DNA of 64,000 nt from Massilia sp. Root418 (GCF_001425265.1 NZ_LMEC01000011.1:915692-979691); one strand, 5' to 3'; numbered from the stretch's first letter, positions 37,583 to 47,204 are shown. A program made the numbers and translations. Notes: a model not told the origin generated them from the letters alone.

Positions 37583-39469
37583 ATGAGCAAGCCCAGCCAG
37601 TTTTCCCTGCTGACGCAGCGCCGCTTTGCCCCCTTCTTCTGGGTCCAGTTCCTGGGCGCCTTCAACGACAACCTGTTCAAGACCGCGCTGATGGTGGTGC
37701 TGGCCTTCGAGGCGGCCAGCTGGACCAGCATGTCCGCCTCCACGGTCACCAACCTGATACCCGGCCTGTTCATCCTGCCCTACGTGGTGTTCTCCGCCAC
37801 GGCCGGCCAGATCGCCGACAAGTTCGAGAAGGCCGGCCTGTCGCGGCTGGTGAAATGGCTGGAAGTGGGCATCATGCTGATGGCCGGCGCGGGCTGGATG
37901 ACGCACACCTTGTGGCTGCTGATCGCGGCGGTGGTCGGCATGGGCGTGCATTCCACCCTGTTCGGCCCCGTGAAATACGCCTACCTGCCGCAGCAGCTCA
38001 AGCCCGAAGAACTCATGGGCGGCAACGGCGTGATCGAGATGGGCACCTTTGTCGGCATCCTGCTGGGCCAGGTGCTGGGCGCGGTGCTGGTGGCGTACAA
38101 GGGCGTCGGCATCGAGCTGGTGGCCGGCGCCACCCTGGCGGTGGCCGTGATCGGCCTGCTGGCCAGCTACCGCATTCCGCTCACCCCGGCGCCGGCGCCG
38201 GACCTGAAAATCAACTGGAACCCGGTCAGCGAAACCATGCGCAACCTGCGCTTCTCCAAGCAGAACCGCAGCGTGTTCCTGTCCATGCTGGGCAACTCGT
38301 GGTTCTGGTTCTACGGTGCGCTGATCCTGGCCCAGTTCCCGGTGTTCGCCAAGGATTACCTGCACGGCGACCACAGCGTGTTCGTGCTGCTGCTGACGGT
38401 GTTCTCGCTGGGTGTGGGCACTGGCTCGCTGCTGTGCGAGCGCCTGTCCGGGCACAAGGTGGAAATCGGCCTGGTGCCGTTCGGCTCCATCGGCCTGTCG
38501 CTGTTCGGCGTCGACCTGTACTTCGCCAGCCAGGGCTACACCAACGCGGCGGCGGTGCAGTGGCTGGGCTTCCTGGCGCAGGACGGCGCGCTGCGCATCC
38601 TGTTCGACATTGTCATGATCGGCGTGTTCGGCGGCTTCTTCATCGTGCCGCTGTTCGCGCTGATCCAGGTGCGCTGCGAACCGGCCCATCTGTCGCGCAC
38701 CATCGCCGGCATGAACATCCTCAACGCGCTGTTCATGGTGGCGGCCACCGGCGTGGCCATCGCGCTGCTGGGGCAGGGCTTCACCATCCCCGAGCTGTTT
38801 CTCGCCACGGCGGTGATGAACGCCTTGGTGGCGGCCTACATCTTCTCGCTGGTGCCGGAGTTCCTGATGCGCTTCCTGGCCTGGATGCTGATCCATACAC
38901 TGCACCGCGTCAAAACCATCGACGCCGACCGCATCCCGGAGACCGGCCCGGCGGTCCTGGTGTGCAACCACGTCAGCTATGTGGACGCCATCGTGATTGG
39001 CGCGGCCAGCCCGCGGCCGATCCGCTTCGTGATGGACCACCGCATCTTCAAGACGCCGCTGCTGGGCTGGATCTTCCGCACCGCCAAGGCGATCCCGATC
39101 GCGCCTGCCAAAGAAGACCCGTGGCTGATGGAAAAGGCCTTCATCGACATCGCGCAGGCGCTGCACGAAGGCGACCTGGTGTGCATCTTCCCGGAGGGGC
39201 GGCTCACCAGCACGGGCGAGCTCAACGAGTTCAAGGGCGGCATCGCCAAGATCATCGAGCGCAGCAAGGTGCCGGTGATCCCGATGGCGCTGCGCGGCCT
39301 GTGGGGCCACCTGCTCAGCCGCAGCAAGGACAACGTATTCGAGCGCGCCTTCCGCAAAGGCTGGCGCTCGCGGCTGGCGCTGGCAGTCGGCCAGCCGGTG
39401 GCACCGCTCGACGTCACCCCGGAACTGCTGCGCACCCAGGTGTCAGAATTGCGCGGCGACTGGAAATAA
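37583..39469 (+). CDS. LplT-type MFS transporter fused to PlsC acyltransferase
   Basis: The protein has 628 residues. Residues 1-430 are a 12-helix MFS transporter of the lysophospholipid type (FFWVQFLGAFNDNLFKTALM; FGPVKYAYLPQQLKPEEL). The C-terminal part is a PlsC/AGPAT acyltransferase with NHVSYVDAIVIG (NHxxxxD box) and FPEGRLTSTGE (EGTR-like box). It would bring lysophospholipid in and re-acylate it. In related proteins an Aas AMP-ligase domain often follows; it is absent here, so acyl donor supply must come from elsewhere. The 3' end is closed by the palindrome at 39480. Confidence 0.9.
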   Translation: MSKPSQFSLLTQRRFAPFFWVQFLGAFNDNLFKTALMVVLAFEAASWTSMSASTVTNLIPGLFILPYVVFSATAGQIADKFEKAGLSRLVKWLEVGIMLMAGAGWMTHTLWLLIAAVVGMGVHSTLFGPVKYAYLPQQLKPEELMGGNGVIEMGTFVGILLGQVLGAVLVAYKGVGIELVAGATLAVAVIGLLASYRIPLTPAPAPDLKINWNPVSETMRNLRFSKQNRSVFLSMLGNSWFWFYGALILAQFPVFAKDYLHGDHSVFVLLLTVFSLGVGTGSLLCERLSGHKVEIGLVPFGSIGLSLFGVDLYFASQGYTNAAAVQWLGFLAQDGALRILFDIVMIGVFGGFFIVPLFALIQVRCEPAHLSRTIAGMNILNALFMVAATGVAIALLGQGFTIPELFLATAVMNALVAAYIFSLVPEFLMRFLAWMLIHTLHRVKTIDADRIPETGPAVLVCNHVSYVDAIVIGAASPRPIRFVMDHRIFKTPLLGWIFRTAKAIPIAPAKEDPWLMEKAFIDIAQALHEGDLVCIFPEGRLTSTGELNEFKGGIAKIIERSKVPVIPMALRGLWGHLLSRSKDNVFERAFRKGWRSRLALAVGQPVAPLDVTPELLRTQVSELRGDWK

Positions 39470-39479
39470 TTCCTACAAG

Positions 39480-39546
39480 CGAGCTGAGCCGCATTTTGCC
39501 CACTTCGGGGTCTGACCCCGAAGTGGGCAAAATGCGGCTCAGCTCG
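39480..39546. terminator. 67-bp perfect palindrome between convergent genes
   Basis: Two exact 33-bp arms meet at a single central T (39513). The core GGGGTCTGACCCC and arm sequence match the element at 19418 except for scattered bases (GCCC for CCCC). It sits between the convergent LplT-PlsC and hybrid-kinase stops and should act as a terminator in both directions. The flank CCTACAAGCGAGCT (39472-39485) is the reverse complement of the flank at 19472-19484. Confidence 0.88.
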
Positions 39547-39558
39547 ATTGGGGAAGGA

Positions 39559-41064
39559 TCAGTGGGGGCGGGCGGCCAGGCGCAGCAGGTCGTCGAAGTC
39601 CACCGGCTTGATCAGGTGCTGGTCGAAGCCGGCGTCCATGGTGCGGCGGCGTGCGTCGCTCTGGCCCCAGCCGGTCAGCGCCACCAGGCGGATCGCTTCG
39701 CCGCCGGGCTGCTGCCGGATCAGGCGCGCGGCCTCGTAGCCGTCCATGCCGGGCATGCCCAGGTCCATCACGATCAGGTCCGGCCGCTGCTGGGTGGCGG
39801 CTGCCACCGCCGCGTAGCCGTCGTAGGCGGTGCTGACGTCGAAATTCTCCAGCTCGAACAGCGCGCCCAGCGAGTCGGCGGCGTCGCGGTTGTCGTCCAC
39901 CACCAGCACCTTGGTGCGGCGCCCGTTGACGCGGTCGGCCACGTAGGGCTCGGCCGCCATCGGCGCGGCAGTCGGCTGGCGCGGCAGCGGCAGCTTGATG
40001 ATGAATTCGCTGCCCTGGCCTATGCCGGGGCTGTGCGCTTCGATGCTGCCGCCGTGCATTTGCGCGAACTGGCGCGCCAGGCTCAGGCCTATCCCCAGCC
40101 CGCTCGACATCTGGCCCGTCACCGTGCGGCTTTGCTCGAACATATTGAAGATCTTGGGGATCGCTTCCGCTTCCAGCCCGATGCCGGTGTCGCGCACGCT
40201 CACGCACAGCATGCCGGCCTCGCGCCACGCGCGCAGCGTGACCTGGCCGCCTTGCGGCGTGAACTTGATGGCGTTCGACAGCACGTTGGAATAGATCTGC
40301 ACCACCCGCGCGTAGTCCGCTTCCAGCACCAGGTCCAGTTCCGGCATGTCCTGCTCCACGCGGATGCGCTTGGCGCCGGCGGCCTGCTGGCTCAGCTCCA
40401 GCACGTGCCGCATCACCACGGAAAATTCGATGGCGTCGCGCCGCAGTTCGATCTTGCCGCTGGTGATGCGCGCCACGTCCAGCAGGTCGTCCACCAGCCG
40501 CGTCAGGTGCACCACCTGGCGTTCCACCACTTCCTTGATGCGCTCGGCCTGCGGCGAGCCGGGGAACAGGTTGGGCAGCAGCGCGGCCGAGGTGCGGATG
40601 GGCGCCAGCGGATTGCGCAGCTCGTGGCCCAGGCTGGCCAGGAACTCGTCCTTGCGGCGCGTCGCTTCGCGCACCTGGTACTGCTTGTCGCGCGCTCGCA
40701 GCTGGGCGTGCAGGGCGGCGATCAGGGTCACCGTGCGCACCGGGCGTTCCAGCAGCGTGAGGTTGCCCAGGCTGATCACGGCACGCCGCACCAGCAGCGA
40801 ATCGCCGCCGCGGTGGGTCAGCAGCAGGATAGGCAAGTCGGACCAGTTGGGCTGGTGTTCCACATAGTCGGCCAGCAGGCGGAAGCCGCTGGCCGACAGC
40901 GCTTCTTCCACCGTCAGCACGGCGCCGGCGCCCTGCATCAGTTCCTGCCGCAGTTCGCCCACCGTCTCGCACACGTGGCAGTCGATGCGCGCCATGTCCA
41001 GCACCTTGTAGCACAAGGCGGCGTTTTGCCCGGTGGGCGCGTAGACAAGGATGCGTTTTTCCAT
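39559..41064 (-). CDS. Hybrid histidine kinase with C-terminal receiver
   Basis: The protein has 501 residues and is soluble. Residues 1-115 form a receiver-like domain without clear acidic pocket residues (a pseudo-receiver). HisKA follows (FLASLGHELRNPLAPIRTSA, His147), then HATPase (YSNVLSNAIKFTPQGG, GLGIGLSLARQFAQMHGG), then a true receiver (KVLVVDDNRDAADSLGALFE, phospho-Asp in LIVMDLGMPGMDGYEA). It lies 5 bp after the KaiC-like gene and is surely co-transcribed; KaiC-kinase pairs of this design are known outside cyanobacteria and handle stress or light signals. Confidence 0.88.
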   Translation of the reverse strand: MEKRILVYAPTGQNAALCYKVLDMARIDCHVCETVGELRQELMQGAGAVLTVEEALSASGFRLLADYVEHQPNWSDLPILLLTHRGGDSLLVRRAVISLGNLTLLERPVRTVTLIAALHAQLRARDKQYQVREATRRKDEFLASLGHELRNPLAPIRTSAALLPNLFPGSPQAERIKEVVERQVVHLTRLVDDLLDVARITSGKIELRRDAIEFSVVMRHVLELSQQAAGAKRIRVEQDMPELDLVLEADYARVVQIYSNVLSNAIKFTPQGGQVTLRAWREAGMLCVSVRDTGIGLEAEAIPKIFNMFEQSRTVTGQMSSGLGIGLSLARQFAQMHGGSIEAHSPGIGQGSEFIIKLPLPRQPTAAPMAAEPYVADRVNGRRTKVLVVDDNRDAADSLGALFELENFDVSTAYDGYAAVAAATQQRPDLIVMDLGMPGMDGYEAARLIRQQPGGEAIRLVALTGWGQSDARRRTMDAGFDQHLIKPVDFDDLLRLAARPH

Positions 41065-41069
41065 GGCGG

Positions 41070-42578
41070 TCAGGACCTGAGGGGAGCGCCCGCCTGCGCG
41101 GCGTCGGTGGACGGGTGGATGTGGGTCGGCACGCCGGTCAGCACGCCGTGGAAGCCGGCCAGTACCGCGCCCACCTTGGGACCGTCCTTGGCGATGCTGA
41201 ATTCGCGCAGCGAGCGTTCGTGCTGGCTGCCGCGCTTCTTGAACACGGAGATGGCTTGCCGCACTTCGCCTTCGGATTCGAAGTAGCGCAGCATCACCAC
41301 GTTGTCGGCGATGTAGCTGGCGTCCACCGAGGTGGTCATGGCGCCGCCTATCATGCCCGCCTGCACGCCCACCACGATGGTGACCACGCCGCACTGGCCC
41401 AGGTAGGTGAGCAGCTCGTGCAGGTAGGTGGACAGGAAACGCTCGTCCGGCACCGCGTTCAGGTAGCCGTTCAGGCTGTCGAGCACGATCACGCGCGCGC
41501 CGTTGCTGGCCGATTGCACCACCGCCTGGGTAAACTGGCCCGGGGTGAGTTCGGCCGGGTCCACCTGCTGCACCGTGAGCAGGCCGTCGGCAATCGCCTG
41601 GTTCAGTTTCAGCCCCAGGCTTTCCGAGCGGTTCAGCATATTGTTGCGCGCTTCCTCGAACAGGAACATGGCCGCGCGCTCGCCGCGCTGGCAGGCTGCC
41701 GAGACGAACTGCGCCGCCACGGTGGACTTGCCGCTGCCGGGCGGGCCGGCCACCAGGGTGCTCATGCCTTCCTCCAGCCCGCCGCCCAGCAGGGAGTCCA
41801 GCTCGGGCAGGCCGCTGGAGAGCTGGCGCCGGGTGCCGGTGCCGCGCGTTTCGGCCGCCACCAGGCGCGGGAACACGTGCAGTCCACCGTACAGGATGCG
41901 GTAGTCGTGCGAGCCGCCGCGGAAGGCAATGCCGCGGTATTTCACCACCCGCAGGCGGCGCCGCTCGCTGCCGTAGGACTGGCTGGCCAGCTCCAGCGTA
42001 ACCACGCCGTGCGCCACGCTGCGCACTTGCAGGTCGGTGCTGAGGGCGGTGCGGTCGTCCAGAAAGATGGTGGTGCAGTTGCGGCTGGTGAGGTACTGCT
42101 TGAGCGCGAGCACCTGGCGCCGGTAGCGCAGCGGGCTTTCGGCCAGCAGCTGCAGTTCGGACAGGGAATCGAGCACGGCGCGGGTGGGTTTGTATTTTTC
42201 GATCGCCGCCAGGATGCGCTGGGTGGTCGTGCCCAGTTCGATTTCGGACGGGTGGAAGATGGAGTATTGCTGGTCCGGGTCCAGCGAGGCCTGGTCGGGG
42301 ATGATTTCCTCGATGTGAATGCCATCCAGCGTCCAGCCGTGCGACTGGGCCACCGAGCTCAGCTCTACCGTGGTCTCCGCCAGCGTGATGTACAGCACGG
42401 ATTCCCCCTGGCGCTTGCCCTCGTTCAGGAACTGCAACGCCAGGGTCGTCTTGCCGGTGCCTGGCTCGCCTTCGACGAGATACAAGCGGTCACGCGTCAG
42501 GCCTCCCGCCAGTATGCTGTCCAGGCCAGGGACGCCGGAAGAGAGAAAGCGGCCCGGGTCGATATTTTGCTGTTCCAT
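41070..42578 (-). CDS. Two-domain KaiC-like ATPase
   Basis: From the ATG at 42578 the protein has 502 residues. Two RecA/KaiC domains are present: Walker A VEGEPGTGKTTLALQFL near residue 36-44, and VAGPPGSGKSTVAAQF near residue 275. Each has a Walker B-like strand (TRAVLDSLSELQLL; RVIVLDSLNGYLN). It lacks kaiA and kaiB neighbours, so a circadian role is not implied; KaiC-kinase signalling in other bacteria fits better. It is first in the two-gene operon and diverges from the RND operon. Confidence 0.87.
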   Translation of the reverse strand: MEQQNIDPGRFLSSGVPGLDSILAGGLTRDRLYLVEGEPGTGKTTLALQFLNEGKRQGESVLYITLAETTVELSSVAQSHGWTLDGIHIEEIIPDQASLDPDQQYSIFHPSEIELGTTTQRILAAIEKYKPTRAVLDSLSELQLLAESPLRYRRQVLALKQYLTSRNCTTIFLDDRTALSTDLQVRSVAHGVVTLELASQSYGSERRRLRVVKYRGIAFRGGSHDYRILYGGLHVFPRLVAAETRGTGTRRQLSSGLPELDSLLGGGLEEGMSTLVAGPPGSGKSTVAAQFVSAACQRGERAAMFLFEEARNNMLNRSESLGLKLNQAIADGLLTVQQVDPAELTPGQFTQAVVQSASNGARVIVLDSLNGYLNAVPDERFLSTYLHELLTYLGQCGVVTIVVGVQAGMIGGAMTTSVDASYIADNVVMLRYFESEGEVRQAISVFKKRGSQHERSLREFSIAKDGPKVGAVLAGFHGVLTGVPTHIHPSTDAAQAGAPLRS

Positions 42579-42702
42579 AGTGGTTCGCCATTGGGATATA
42601 GGTCGTGAAAATAATAACGCAGGCAAGAAAAAGGCACTGTACGTTAGAGCACATATGGCACCTAGTTGACTCTGGAAAACTACATCTGGTTACAATTGTG
42701 AT

Positions 42703-42809
42703 GGATGAAGCATTGCCGATTTACTACAATGGCGCCGTGTTACCGGCTTTACTCCCCGCTGCGGTTCCCCTGCTGCAGCGTTTCAACCCGCTGCGAGCGG
42801 GTTTTTTTT
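42703..42809 (+). ncRNA. Candidate small RNA (about 105 nt)
   Basis: A rho-independent terminator on the plus strand has no gene to terminate: its only upstream neighbour, kaiC, runs the other way. A promoter-like pair, TTGACT (42666-42671) and TACAAT (42691-42696) with a 19-bp spacer, would start a transcript near 42703. The product would be about 105 nt and end in the hairpin plus eight U. It could be an sRNA or an attenuated leader for the RND operon. The 19-bp spacer weakens the promoter call. Confidence 0.35.
42785..42809 (+). terminator. Rho-independent terminator before RND operon
   Basis: The stem AACCCGCT (42785-42792) pairs with AGCGGGTT (42796-42803) over a GCG loop, followed by an unbroken T tract to 42809. 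It is a textbook terminator on the plus strand, immediately before the -35 box of the RND operon. Confidence 0.88.
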
Positions 42810-42810
42810 C

Positions 42811-42839
42811 TTGACAGACTTAGAATGATCGTTCATTCT
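42811..42839 (+). promoter_or_regulatory. RND operon promoter with TetR-type operator
   Basis: TTGACA (42811-42816) is followed by an inverted repeat AGAATGA (42822-42828), 4 bp, TCATTCT (42833-42839). A TATAAA starts at 42839. Arms of this kind between -35 and -10 are typical of AcrR/TtgR-like repressor sites at RND pumps. The TetR gene at 49274 is a candidate binder, but the motif is not repeated before that gene. Confidence 0.6.
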
Positions 42840-42878
42840 ATAAAAAGAGCAATGTCTGACAACTGTCGAAGGCGAACG

Positions 42879-44051
42879 ATGAAACCGATTTCCCTGATCC
42901 TGATTTCCGCAGCCGCGCTCAGCGCGGGCTGCCAACCCACCACTGCCGCAGCACCTGGCGCCGGACCGGCGCAGGTGGCGGCCGTGGCCGTCCATACCGT
43001 AGCCCCGCGCAGCCTGGCCATTACCACCGAACTGCCGGGCCGCACCACGGCCTACCAGGTGGCCGAAGTGCGTCCGCAAGTGGGCGGCCTGGTCCAGAAG
43101 CGCCTGTTTGCCGAAGGGGCGGACGTGAAGGCCGGCGCGCAGCTGTACCAGATCGACCCGGCCACTTACCAGGCCGCGTACAACTCCGCCAAGGCGGCGC
43201 TGGCCAAGGCCAAGGCCAACCTGATGGCGGCCACCCCGAAGGTGGCGCGCTACAAGGACCTGGTGGCGATTGAAGGCGTGAGCCGCCAGGACTACGACGA
43301 CGCGGTGGCCGCCGCCGAGCAGGCCAAGGCCGACGTGGAAGCGGCGGCGGCGGCGCTGGACACCGCCCGCATCAACCTGGAGTACACCAGGGTGGCGGCG
43401 CCGATCTCCGGCCGCATCAGCCGTTCCAACGTCACGCCGGGGGCACTGGTGACTGCCGGCCAGGCCGGCGCGCTGACCACCGTGCAGCAGCTGGACCCCA
43501 TCTACGTGGACGTGACCCAGTCCAGCACCGAGATGCTGCGCCTGAAGCGCGAGCTGGAAAGCGGCAGCCTGAAGAAGGACGGCGGCCAGGCCAGGGTGAC
43601 CCTGCTGCTGGCCGACGGCAGCAGGTACGCCCAGGAAGGCAAGCTGCAGTTTGCCGACGCCAGCGTCGATCCCGGCACCGGCAACGTGGTGCTGCGCGCG
43701 CTGTTCCCCAATCCCAAGCATGATCTGCTGCCCGGCATGTTCGTGCGCGCCGTGGTGGAGAGCGGCGTGGACGAGCAGGCCATCCTGGTGCCGCAGCAGG
43801 GCGTGACCCGCAACGCCAAGGGCGAAGCGACCGCGCTGGTGCTCAACAATGAAGGCAAGGTGGAGCAGCGCGTGCTGGCCACCGGAAGTACCGTGGGCGA
43901 CCAGTGGCTGGTGAAGTCCGGTCTGGCGGCGGGCGACCGCGTCATCATCGACGGCTTGCAGAAGGTGCGCCCCGGCGCCCCGGCGCAGGTGGCCGCCGCC
44001 CCTGCCTCCGCCCCGGCCCAGGCCGCGGCAACCAAGCGCGCAGCGCAGTAA
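42879..44051 (+). CDS. RND efflux periplasmic adaptor (AcrA/MexA type)
   Basis: The protein has 390 residues. A lipobox (AAALSAGC) gives a lipid anchor. The adaptor domains follow: the lipoyl-type half (VRPQVGGLVQKRLFAEGADV), a long coiled hairpin (YNSAKAALAKAKANLMAATP to ARINLEYTRVAAPISGRIS), and the beta-barrel region (DGSRYAQEGKLQFADASVD, TGNVVLRALFPNP). It joins the inner-membrane pump and the outer-membrane channel. A GAAGGCGAACG ribosome site precedes ATG; longer in-frame starts run back through the promoter. First gene of a complete tripartite operon. Confidence 0.93.
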   Translation: MKPISLILISAAALSAGCQPTTAAAPGAGPAQVAAVAVHTVAPRSLAITTELPGRTTAYQVAEVRPQVGGLVQKRLFAEGADVKAGAQLYQIDPATYQAAYNSAKAALAKAKANLMAATPKVARYKDLVAIEGVSRQDYDDAVAAAEQAKADVEAAAAALDTARINLEYTRVAAPISGRISRSNVTPGALVTAGQAGALTTVQQLDPIYVDVTQSSTEMLRLKRELESGSLKKDGGQARVTLLLADGSRYAQEGKLQFADASVDPGTGNVVLRALFPNPKHDLLPGMFVRAVVESGVDEQAILVPQQGVTRNAKGEATALVLNNEGKVEQRVLATGSTVGDQWLVKSGLAAGDRVIIDGLQKVRPGAPAQVAAAPASAPAQAAATKRAAQ

Positions 44052-44063
44052 GCGGGGCAGACC

Positions 44064-47000
44064 ATGGCACGTTTCTTTATTAACCGGCCGATCTTTGCCT
44101 GGGTGGTGGCGATCGTCATCATGCTGGGCGGCGTGATCGCCATCCTCGGCCTGCCGATCGCGCAATACCCGAGCATCGCCCCGCCCGCCATCACCATCAG
44201 CGGCGCCTATCCGGGCGCCTCTGCCAAGACGGTGGAAGACGCCGTCACCCAGGTCATCGAACAGAAGATGAAGGGCATCGACGGCTTGCGCTACATGAGT
44301 TCGAGCAGCGATTCCACCGGCGGCATCAGCATCACGCTGACCTTCAACAACGGCACCAATCCGGACATCGCCCAGGTGCAGGTGCAGAACAAGCTGCAGC
44401 TGGCCACGCCGCTGCTGCCGGCCGCCGTCACGCAGCAAGGCCTGGTGGTGTCCAAGTCCACCAAGAACTTCCTGATGGTGCTGGGCTTCGTGTCGGAGAA
44501 CGGCAGCATGAAGCAGGCCGACCTGGGCGACTACGTGGCTGCCAACGTCATCGATCCCCTCAGCCGGGTGGAAGGCGTGGGCGACGTGACCCTGTTCGGT
44601 TCCCAGTACGCCATGCGCATCTGGCTCGACCCGAGCAAGCTGCAAAGCTACCAGCTGACCCCGGCCGATGTGACGGCCGCCATCACCGCGCAGAACACGG
44701 AAGTGTCGGCCGGTGAGCTGGGCGGCGCGCCGGCCGTGCCGGGCCAGCAGCTGAACGCCACCGTGTCGGCGCAGAGCCGCTTGCAGACCGCCGAGCAGTT
44801 CGGCGCCATCCTGCTGAAGACCACCGCCAGCGGCGCCACCGTGCACCTGCGCGACGTGGCCCGCATGGAACTGGGCAGCGAAAACTACAACACCGTGGCG
44901 CGCTTCAACGGCAACGCTGCCACCGGCGTGGCGATCAAGCTGGCCACCGGCGCCAACGCGCTCGACACGGCGAAAGCCGTCAACGCCAGGATCGGGCAGC
45001 TGTCGAAGCAATTCCCCGCAGGGATGAAAGCTGAAGTGGCGTTCGATACCACGCCCTTCGTCAAGCTCTCCATCGAGGAAGTGGTGAAGACGCTGGTGGA
45101 AGCGGTGGTACTGGTATTCCTGGTGATGTATCTGTTCCTGCAGAACTTCCGCGCCACCCTGATCCCCACCATGGCCGTGCCGGTGGTACTGCTGGGGACC
45201 TTCGGCGTGCTCTCCGCGCTGGGCTACTCCATCAACACGCTCACCATGTTCGCCATGGTGCTGGCCATCGGCCTGCTGGTGGACGACGCCATCGTGGTGG
45301 TGGAAAACGTCGAGCGCGTCATGACGGAAGAGGGCTTGCCGCCGAAAGAGGCGACCACCAAGTCCATGAGCCAGATCACCGGGGCGCTGGTGGGCATTGC
45401 GCTGGTGCTGTCGGCCGTGTTCGTGCCGATGGCGTTCTTCGGCGGCTCCACCGGCGTGATTTACCGCCAGTTCGCCGTCACCATCGTCTCGGCCATGACG
45501 CTGTCGGTACTGGTGGCCATGGTGTTCACCCCGGCGCTGTGCGCCACCCTGCTCAAGCCGGTGGCCCAGGGCCACCAGCCCGCCAGCACCGGCTTCTTCG
45601 GCTGGTTCAACCGCAGCTTCGAGCGCGGCAGCAGCAAGTACGAAGGCTGGGTGGGCGGCATGCTGAAACGCGGCAAGCGCTCCATGCTGCTGTACGGCGT
45701 GCTGCTTGCCATCCTGGCCGTGGTGTTCATGCGCCTGCCGACTTCCTTCCTGCCGGAAGAAGACCAGGGCGTGCTGTTCGCGCAGATCCAGCTGCCGGCC
45801 GGCGCCACGCAGCAGCGCACCTTGAAAGTGATCGAGCAGGTGGAGCAGCATTTCCTGACCAATGAAAAGCAGAACGTAGCATCGATCTTCACCGTGGCCG
45901 GCTTCAGCTTCGGCGGCAACGGCCAGAACACCGGCATCGCCTTCGTGCGCATGAAGGACTGGGCCGAGCGCCCTGGCGCGGAGGGCAACGTGAAAGCCAT
46001 CGTCGGCCGCGCCATGGGCAGTTTCTCGCAGATCCGCGACGCCTTCGTGTTCGCCTTCGCGCCGCCTGCGGTGCTCGAGCTGGGCAACGCCAGCGGCTTC
46101 GACCTGCAGCTGCAGGACCAGGCCGGCCTGGGACACGAAGCGCTGATGGGCGCCCGCAACCAGCTGCTGGGCATGGCGGCCAAGAGCCCGCTGCTGGTGG
46201 GCGTGCGCCCCAACGGCCAGGACGACACGCCGCAGTACAAGATCACCGTGGACCAGCAAAAGGCGACCGCGCTGGGCTTGTCCGTGGCGGATGTGAACCG
46301 CGTGCTGAGCACCGGCTGGGGCTCGTCCTACGTGAACGACTTTGTCGACCGCGGCCGCGTGAAGAAGGTCTACCTGCAAGGCCAGCCGGATTCACGCATG
46401 GCGCCGGAAGACCTGGGCAAATGGTTCGTCCGCAACAACGCAGGCGAGATGGTGCCGTTCGCCGCCTTCGCCAGCGGCCAGTGGATCTACGCTTCGCCGC
46501 GCCTGGAACGCTTCAACGGCTTGTCGTCGGTGAACGTGCAGGGCATGCCGGCGCCGGGTGTCAGCTCAGGCGCAGCCATGGCCGAAGTGGAAAAGCTGGC
46601 GGCCCAGCTGCCGCCGGGCATCGGCTTCGAGTGGAACGGCCTGTCGGTGGAAGAGCGCGCTTCTGGCTCGCAGACCACGGTGCTGTACACGCTGTCGCTG
46701 CTGATGGTGTTCCTGTGCCTGGCCGCGCTGTATGAAAGCTGGTCGGTGCCGTTCTCGGTGCTGCTGGTGGTGCCGCTGGGCGTCATCGGCACGGTGCTGG
46801 CCACCTGGGGCTTCCACCTGGCGAACGACGTGTACTTCCAGGTCGGCTTGCTGACCGTGGTCGGCCTGGCGGCGAAGAACGCCATCCTGATCGTGGAATT
46901 CGCCAAGGAGCTGGAAGAGCAGGGCATGGCGCTGAGAGAAGCCACGCTGAAGGCAGTGCGCCTGCGCCTGCGTCCCATCCTGATGACTTCGATCGCCTTC

Positions 47001-47204
47001 GGCCTCGGCGTGCTGCCGCTGGCCATCGCGAGCGGCGCCGGTTCGGGCAGCCAGAACGCCATTGGCGTGGGCGTCCTGGGCGGCATGCTGACGGCCACTT
47101 TCCTCGGCATTTTCTTCGTGCCGGTATTCTTCGTGCTGGTGCGCGGCCTGGTCCGGAAACGGAAACCCGCCGCCGCTGCCGGCACCGCAGCAGGAGCACA
47201 CTGA
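44064..47204 (+). CDS. RND multidrug efflux transporter (HAE1, AcrB/MexB type)
   Basis: The protein has 1046 residues, the normal length for AcrB. It begins [20 protein letters not shown]. Twelve helices and two large periplasmic loops are visible. The proton-relay region reads [20 protein letters not shown] (the Asp pair of helix 4), and the second-half counterpart includes [20 protein letters not shown]. It pumps drugs, dyes or solvents out in exchange for protons. It is 12 bp after the adaptor and 1 bp before the channel gene. Confidence 0.96.
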   Translation: MARFFINRPIFAWVVAIVIMLGGVIAILGLPIAQYPSIAPPAITISGAYPGASAKTVEDAVTQVIEQKMKGIDGLRYMSSSSDSTGGISITLTFNNGTNPDIAQVQVQNKLQLATPLLPAAVTQQGLVVSKSTKNFLMVLGFVSENGSMKQADLGDYVAANVIDPLSRVEGVGDVTLFGSQYAMRIWLDPSKLQSYQLTPADVTAAITAQNTEVSAGELGGAPAVPGQQLNATVSAQSRLQTAEQFGAILLKTTASGATVHLRDVARMELGSENYNTVARFNGNAATGVAIKLATGANALDTAKAVNARIGQLSKQFPAGMKAEVAFDTTPFVKLSIEEVVKTLVEAVVLVFLVMYLFLQNFRATLIPTMAVPVVLLGTFGVLSALGYSINTLTMFAMVLAIGLLVDDAIVVVENVERVMTEEGLPPKEATTKSMSQITGALVGIALVLSAVFVPMAFFGGSTGVIYRQFAVTIVSAMTLSVLVAMVFTPALCATLLKPVAQGHQPASTGFFGWFNRSFERGSSKYEGWVGGMLKRGKRSMLLYGVLLAILAVVFMRLPTSFLPEEDQGVLFAQIQLPAGATQQRTLKVIEQVEQHFLTNEKQNVASIFTVAGFSFGGNGQNTGIAFVRMKDWAERPGAEGNVKAIVGRAMGSFSQIRDAFVFAFAPPAVLELGNASGFDLQLQDQAGLGHEALMGARNQLLGMAAKSPLLVGVRPNGQDDTPQYKITVDQQKATALGLSVADVNRVLSTGWGSSYVNDFVDRGRVKKVYLQGQPDSRMAPEDLGKWFVRNNAGEMVPFAAFASGQWIYASPRLERFNGLSSVNVQGMPAPGVSSGAAMAEVEKLAAQLPPGIGFEWNGLSVEERASGSQTTVLYTLSLLMVFLCLAALYESWSVPFSVLLVVPLGVIGTVLATWGFHLANDVYFQVGLLTVVGLAAKNAILIVEFAKELEEQGMALREATLKAVRLRLRPILMTSIAFGLGVLPLAIASGAGSGSQNAIGVGVLGGMLTATFLGIFFVPVFFVLVRGLVRKRKPAAAAGTAAGAH

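Larger units (their letters stand above)
42579..42878. promoter_or_regulatory. 300-bp divergent region: sRNA candidate, terminator, RND promoter
   Basis: No protein gene is supported. From left to right on the plus strand it holds a promoter-like pair (42666-42696), a possible short RNA ending in a hairpin terminator (42785-42809), and then the -35 box and inverted repeat before the RND adaptor gene. The kaiC promoter must lie in the left part on the minus strand but no strong box was found. Confidence 0.6.

Noticed and set aside
36743..39310. An 855-codon frame antisense to the XRE and LplT-PlsC genes
   Set aside because: Composition is His/Gln/Arg-rich shadow sequence; the opposite strand encodes clear conserved domains.
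37855..41286. A long plus-strand frame spanning the LplT-PlsC gene, the palindrome and the hybrid kinase
   Set aside because: It is a shifted frame over one real gene and the antisense of another; no motif is present.
41070..42578. Circadian clock kaiC
   Set aside because: No kaiA or kaiB; KaiC homologues outside cyanobacteria commonly lack clock function.
42783..46379. A 1198-codon open frame antisense to the RND adaptor and transporter genes
   Set aside because: High GC keeps antisense frames free of stops; the predicted product is His/Gln/Arg-rich with no domains, while the plus-strand genes are textbook RND proteins.
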